Shown here: positions 5,601 to 6,430 of the stretch, piece by piece
Layout of the letters: each line of letters begins with the position of its first letter
How positions within the stretch are numbered: position 1 is the first letter of the stretch
Assembly: GCA_003559985.1 (NCBI GenBank)
Contig: PWJP01000099.1
Span: 1 to 6,430, forward strand
Reading direction: 5' to 3'
Source: Saprospirales bacterium
Lineage (GTDB): Bacteria; Bacteroidota; Bacteroidia; Chitinophagales; Saprospiraceae
DNA length: 6,430 nucleotides
Position numbers and translations under genes: made by a program
The notes under the pieces: model-generated
What the model saw: only the letters and a program-made list of their open reading frames with translations
Database searches by the model: none
What the model was told of the DNA's origin: nothing

Positions 5601-6092
5601 ATGGCAAAGCACAAGTTCAAGGAGGAGAAGCGGTTTCGGCACCGGGCATTTTATGTATTACTCGGCCTGATATTTCTGGGGGCGTCATATAGATTGGTTG
5701 AGCAAATTGTACTGGCACCTGTCGTGAGTTGGGGCATGGTTGCTGCCTTCACCGGCATGATACTGGTGTCTGCGCTGATGATTTACCTGCTGAGCTCGGT
5801 TCGCTTTGTGACAGTGGTATCGAAAAAAGGCATAAAGTACCAGTTGTACCCGCTGCACTTCAAAAGACAAAAGGTCAAGTGGGACGATATTGAGGAATAT
5901 AAGGTTGTTAAGCTTCCCCGCAAAGATGCATGGAGCGGTTGGAATCTGTACTACAGTTCTGATTTTAACAACTATGGCTTTGGAGAGCACAAGGGCTTGT
6001 TTGTCAAGCTGAAGAACGGCGAAAACATCTTTCTCGGCATTGAGCACGAGGATGAACTCAAGAAAAATATAAAGAAACTGGCTCGAAACTGA
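5601..6092 (+). CDS. Two-pass membrane protein with a cytoplasmic PH-like domain
   Basis: This encodes 163 residues. A strongly basic N-terminus (MAKHKFKEEKRFRHR) is followed by two hydrophobic segments (about 16-38 and 42-66), a helical hairpin that should sit in the inner membrane with both ends inside by the positive-inside rule. Residues about 68-160 look like a bacterial PH-type domain of the kind found behind a membrane hairpin: strands VTVVSKKGIKYQLYPL, then VKWDDIEEYKVVK, then an aromatic Gly-rich middle (WSGWNLYYSSDFNNYGFGEHKG), then LFVKLKNGENIFLGIEHEDEL and a closing amphipathic helix ending KKLARN. Such proteins are common but mostly without known function. The ATG at 5601 is supported by GAGGAG at 5593-5598, although the gap is short. 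The gene stands alone between a large regulatory region and a terminator at 6265. The domain call is from remembered pattern only. Confidence 0.75.
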   Translation: MAKHKFKEEKRFRHRAFYVLLGLIFLGASYRLVEQIVLAPVVSWGMVAAFTGMILVSALMIYLLSSVRFVTVVSKKGIKYQLYPLHFKRQKVKWDDIEEYKVVKLPRKDAWSGWNLYYSSDFNNYGFGEHKGLFVKLKNGENIFLGIEHEDELKKNIKKLARN

Positions 6093-6171
6093 GTTGGAAA
6101 GTACAAAGTTCGGAAATGACGGATTGGTTAAATATATATAGATACGCAAAGCCGTTTGTAATTTTCACCAA

Positions 6172-6242
6172 ATTAATGCATCCATCTATACATTAATCAC
6201 CGGCAACAAGGCAAGTGTCAAGTGCGAGACTTGAGGAATTGC
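6172..6242. repeat. Two inverted repeats in the spacer after the PH-like gene
   Basis: ATTAATG (6172-6178) pairs with CATTAAT (6191-6197) around 12 nt. Further on, TCAAGT (6218-6223) pairs with ACTTGA (6229-6234) around GCGAG, extended by GCAA (6211-6214) with TTGC (6239-6242) across a small internal loop. Both lie between the stop codon at 6092 and the terminator at 6265. They may be part of the 3' untranslated RNA or of a small separate transcript; nothing further can be recognised. Confidence 0.4.
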
Positions 6243-6264
6243 TAAAAAATTATGACAAGTGAAG

Positions 6265-6294
6265 ACCCCTTGAGTAAGGTTCGAGGGGTTTTTT
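6265..6294 (+). terminator. Intrinsic terminator, plus strand
   Basis: ACCCCTTGA (6265-6273) pairs with TCGAGGGGT (6281-6289) in nine base pairs including one G-T wobble, with a 7-nt loop, followed by six T residues (6289-6294). It ends plus-strand transcription 172 nt after the PH-like gene stop, before the oppositely oriented tRNA gene. There is no T tract on the minus strand side, so it would not terminate the tRNA transcript. Confidence 0.88.
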
Positions 6295-6321
6295 ATTGGA
6301 AAAAGTGAGGGGAAAAAATGT

Positions 6322-6405
6322 GCCCGGAGCGGGACTTGAACCCGCACGGCCGAGATGGCCACAGGATTTTAAGTCCTGCGTGTCTACCAATTCCACCACC
6401 CGGGC
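6322..6405 (-). tRNA. tRNA-Leu (anticodon UAA)
   Basis: On the minus strand the 84-nt gene folds as a class II tRNA. The acceptor arms are GCCCGGG and TCCGGGC (one G-U pair) with discriminator A73. The D-arm region reads TGGTGGAATTGGTAGACAC. The anticodon stem CAGGA/TCCTG encloses loop CTTAAAA with anticodon TAA. A long variable arm (GGCC-ATCTC-GGCC) follows, then the T arm GCGGG/CCCGC with loop TTCAAGT. The long variable arm, the anticodon and A73 identify leucine. The 3' CCA is not encoded. It closely resembles the E. coli tRNA-Leu(UAA) sequence as I remember it. Confidence 0.97.
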
Positions 6406-6430
6406 ATTTCTTTTGAAGACTTGTGACTAA

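Noticed and set aside
5685..6149. 154-codon minus-strand open frame over the PH-like gene
   Set aside because: The plus-strand frame has coherent membrane segments and domain-like strands with a plausible ribosome site; the antisense frame shows no family-like pattern.
6265..6405. Phage or island attachment site at the tRNA-Leu gene
   Set aside because: No second copy of the tRNA 3' end and no integrase gene are present in the window.

Overview
The window looks like a chromosomal segment of a Bacteroidota bacterium. Four of the seven protein genes have no Shine-Dalgarno sequence, only A/T-rich leaders or none; two more start inside or just after an upstream gene, and only the 5601 gene has a purine-rich site. 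The gene content also fits that phylum: a class II ribonucleotide reductase with a zinc-finger tail, a single-copy acylphosphatase, a bacterial HTTM (gamma-carboxylase-like) membrane protein and a small membrane-anchored PH-like protein. The genus cannot be named from the sequence.

Layout. Positions 1-1316 hold a compact three-gene minus-strand cluster, read right to left: a thiamine-binding (YkoF/MTH1187-like) small protein, a 237-aa protein resembling the N-terminal part of McrB-like AAA proteins but without any AAA module, and the start of an HTTM-domain membrane protein cut by the window edge. The first two genes overlap by 17 nt and the next pair is 15 nt apart, so they are probably co-transcribed. 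A 130-nt divergent spacer (1317-1446) separates them from a plus-strand acylphosphatase gene (1447-1725). A 224-nt AT-rich leader with short repeats precedes a large adenosylcobalamin-dependent ribonucleotide reductase (1950-4574), which ends at a strong intrinsic terminator (4612-4653). A small cupin gene starts 28 nt after that terminator (4682-5035).

Positions 5036-5600 contain no gene. The left part (about 5048-5370) is a GC-rich cluster of palindromic hairpins and short repeats, bounded by two 15-mers that are exact reverse complements of each other. The right part is an AT-rich regulatory stretch with two DNA palindromes, leading into a two-pass membrane protein with a PH-like soluble domain (5601-6092). 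A 229-nt spacer with hairpins and an intrinsic terminator (6265-6294) follows, and a minus-strand tRNA-Leu(UAA) closes the window.

How the parts relate. Most genes are housekeeping or general-purpose: dNTP supply by NrdJ, acyl-phosphate hydrolysis by AcyP, and tRNA-Leu. No defence island, CRISPR array, transposase or prophage gene is visible. The least explained items are the minus-strand trio, the palindromic cluster at 5048-5370, and the repeated or palindromic sites in front of the reductase and the PH-like protein. I did not find a convincing new multi-gene system; these are leads only.
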